Shown here: positions 62,541 through 64,000 of the stretch, one piece after another
Position numbering within the stretch: position 1 is the stretch's first letter
Layout of the letters: every line of letters begins with the position of its first letter
DNA from: Scortum barcoo
Taxonomy: Eukaryota; Chordata; Actinopteri; Centrarchiformes; Terapontidae
Reading direction: 5' to 3'
Length of the DNA stretch: 64,000 bases
NCBI GenBank assembly: GCA_023238725.1
Contig: CM041540.1
Location: forward strand, 4,594,708-4,658,707
Program-made: the position numbers and the translations under genes
Notes under the pieces: generated by a model
Database searches by the model: none
What the model saw: the letters and a program-made list of their open reading frames with translations, nothing else
What the model was told of the DNA's origin: nothing

Positions 62541-63015
62541 ACCACTGTGGTCCAGACTGAAATATCTCAACAACTACTTCACTGATTTGCAGGATTTTTT
62601 GACAGACATTTGGTGAGCTCCTGACTTCCTGTAGTACCAACAGCAGGGCAAACGTTTCGCTTATCACCCAAACACCCACAAGATGGATCGGCGTGACATT
62701 TTGTACAGAAATTCGTGGTTTCCAGAACATGTTTTCTAATCATTTTGGTGACCCTCTGGCTTTTCATCTAGTGCCACCACGAGGTCGATGCCCCTCGCAG
62801 GATAAATTGTGAAAACTTTTATGATCTTCTGACTTTTAAATCTAACACCATCATCCGGTCTAAATTTGAATTTGTCCAATATTTTGACCAAATACTTACA
62901 AAACTAATGAAATGACATGCTGAATTAGATGGCGACGATAGATTACATTATACCTCCTAATCTTAGCATTTAACTCAAAGCACTACTGTGCAGATTCACA
63001 GAGCTGCTGACTCTT
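62541..63015 (+). repeat. Dispersed repeat family C, longest forward copy
   Basis: Contains TGGTCCAGACTGAAATATCT, CAACAACTACTTCACTGATTT, CATTTTGGTGACCCTCTGGC, TCTAGTGCCACCACGAGGTC and ATTTGAATTTGTCCAATATT, ending CACAGAGCTGCTGA. Complete order of the family, with two internal GGTGA...CTGACTTT sub-blocks. Confidence 0.7.
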
Positions 63016-64000
63016 CTTTTGTTCATCTAATGGGAGAGTTTTTGGATATGAGCATATTTGAACAGCTGTATCATATTGTCAGTATTTCTGTTCCTTGATT
63101 TTTTTTTCTTCGGCTCTGCATGTCCTCTCTGAAGATGTTTGCTTTGTTGTTCCCCAGCTTTTATAGAAATGTGTGCCTTTCTACATTTTTCTCTCCTTTC
63201 AGGTCATTGTGTCGGCCTGCAGCGCGGATTGAAGTGATGTGCGCGTTATTTTGAATTAAACAAGGTCAATATATGCTCTCTTGATCTGGTTTCAACGGAA
63301 AGGGGGCCGTGTTTACTGGGTGGTGCAATAAGTGCGCTTGCTTGAGTCAGTCCAGAGGAGAGCAGATGGGATCAGTTATAATGCATGAACAGCCAAGATA
63401 ACGCTGGAATTTTTTTGGAGTCAAGTGAGACAGCAGAGAAATCCAGTTAACAAGTTAATTAACATAAAAAAACTGTAAGCAGGTAAACTACTGCAGCACT
63501 GAGGCAGTGTCTCATTTTGGTGCAAACACAGCAACACTGAGGCTAAACTCTAATGCAGAGTCAGTAAATAGATAATGGCATGTCTGGATGAAATAATGAA
63601 AGACATGCTGGTAATTAACCCTCCCTGCAGACTTTATGTGGACCGTATCGGTGACCCAACAACAACAGTGATCAATGTCCCATGTGAGTGAGTTTGACAT
63701 TACTACCTTTGGGCAACTGGCAGCAATTGCACGTGTCCAGTGCAACAATAACAGAGCCGACGGGCCTCTGCGCTGAACACGGAGACATCATGAGCAGCGT
63801 TTAACAGCATTTATTTGGAGGTAGACGGTGAACCCCAGAGGCAGTGGTGCAGCGAGAAAGTGACATGAGGTGTGTCTCGTGTAGCTCACGGGCAGACGAA
63901 GGCGTGACTGAGGTGAATCAGGAACAAACTCCTAATAAATGAATAATTAGTAGTTCCTGAATAATTCAGATAGAAAGATTATGTAGAAGTTACTTTAGAG

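Larger units (their letters stand above)
20036..64000 (+). other. abtb3: abtb3 intron 1 (runs off the window)
   Basis: From the strong donor gtaaga at 20036 no sequence resembling later abtb3 exons (ankyrin or BTB coding) was found to the window end, so at least 44 kb is intronic. Human BTBD11 also has a very long first intron. Contents are repeats, low-complexity tracts and apparently unique DNA, described in the following entries. Stretches not listed separately showed nothing I could name. Confidence 0.75.

Noticed and set aside
1..64000. A previously undescribed defence-type, viral or biosynthetic system
   Set aside because: Both strands were read for gene clusters, long frames, inverted-repeat-bounded modules and RNA genes. 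Only the two vertebrate genes, dispersed repeats and one dead LINE were supported.

Overview
This is a vertebrate nuclear window, almost certainly from a spiny-rayed teleost fish. The evidence is split genes with GT-AG introns, CpG-rich first exons, dispersed repeats I recognise as typical of fish genomes, a LINE fragment and abundant microsatellites. It holds two protein genes arranged head to head. About 1.2-14.6 kb on the minus strand is a complete cryptochrome-1 gene (cry1; 13 coding exons, 622 residues when spliced). From 19.17 kb on the plus strand is the first coding exon of abtb3 (formerly btbd11; ankyrin/BTB protein). The same divergent CRY1/BTBD11(ABTB3) neighbourhood is known on human chromosome 12, so this is conserved synteny.

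Layout. 1-459: AT-rich downstream flank of cry1. 460-1234: probable last, non-coding cry1 exon (3' UTR). 1683-6846: cry1 exons 13 to 2. 6847-14395: 7.5-kb cry1 intron 1 with old repeats and an inverted pair of RORE-like sites. 14396-14553: cry1 exon 1. 14554-15411: CpG-rich 5' UTR/promoter with D-box, CCAAT, paired E'-box and RORE-like motifs. 15412-18700: intergenic, with a TCTA microsatellite on a retroelement-like tail. 18720-20035: CpG-rich promoter, 5' UTR and first coding exon of abtb3. 20036-64000: about 44 kb of abtb3 intron 1, which the window does not leave. I found no second abtb3 exon. The intron contains dispersed repeats in several families, a 5'-truncated LINE at 57.1-58.4 kb, an extremely A+T-rich tract at 36.9-37.4 kb and a few stretches that look like conserved non-coding DNA but cannot be proven here.

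How it fits together. CRY1 is a core repressor of the circadian clock, binding PER proteins and inhibiting CLOCK:BMAL1. The motif set near and inside this gene (E'-box, D-box, RORE) matches the three classes of clock element known to time vertebrate Cry1 expression. ABTB3 is a neuronal ankyrin-BTB protein; only its N-terminal histone-fold-like region is encoded here. No prokaryotic system, CRISPR array, rRNA or tRNA gene was seen. The most interesting observations are the clock-element layout, a GC-AG intron in cry1, a run of symmetric tail exons that could be spliced as cassettes, and upstream ORFs in both 5' UTRs.
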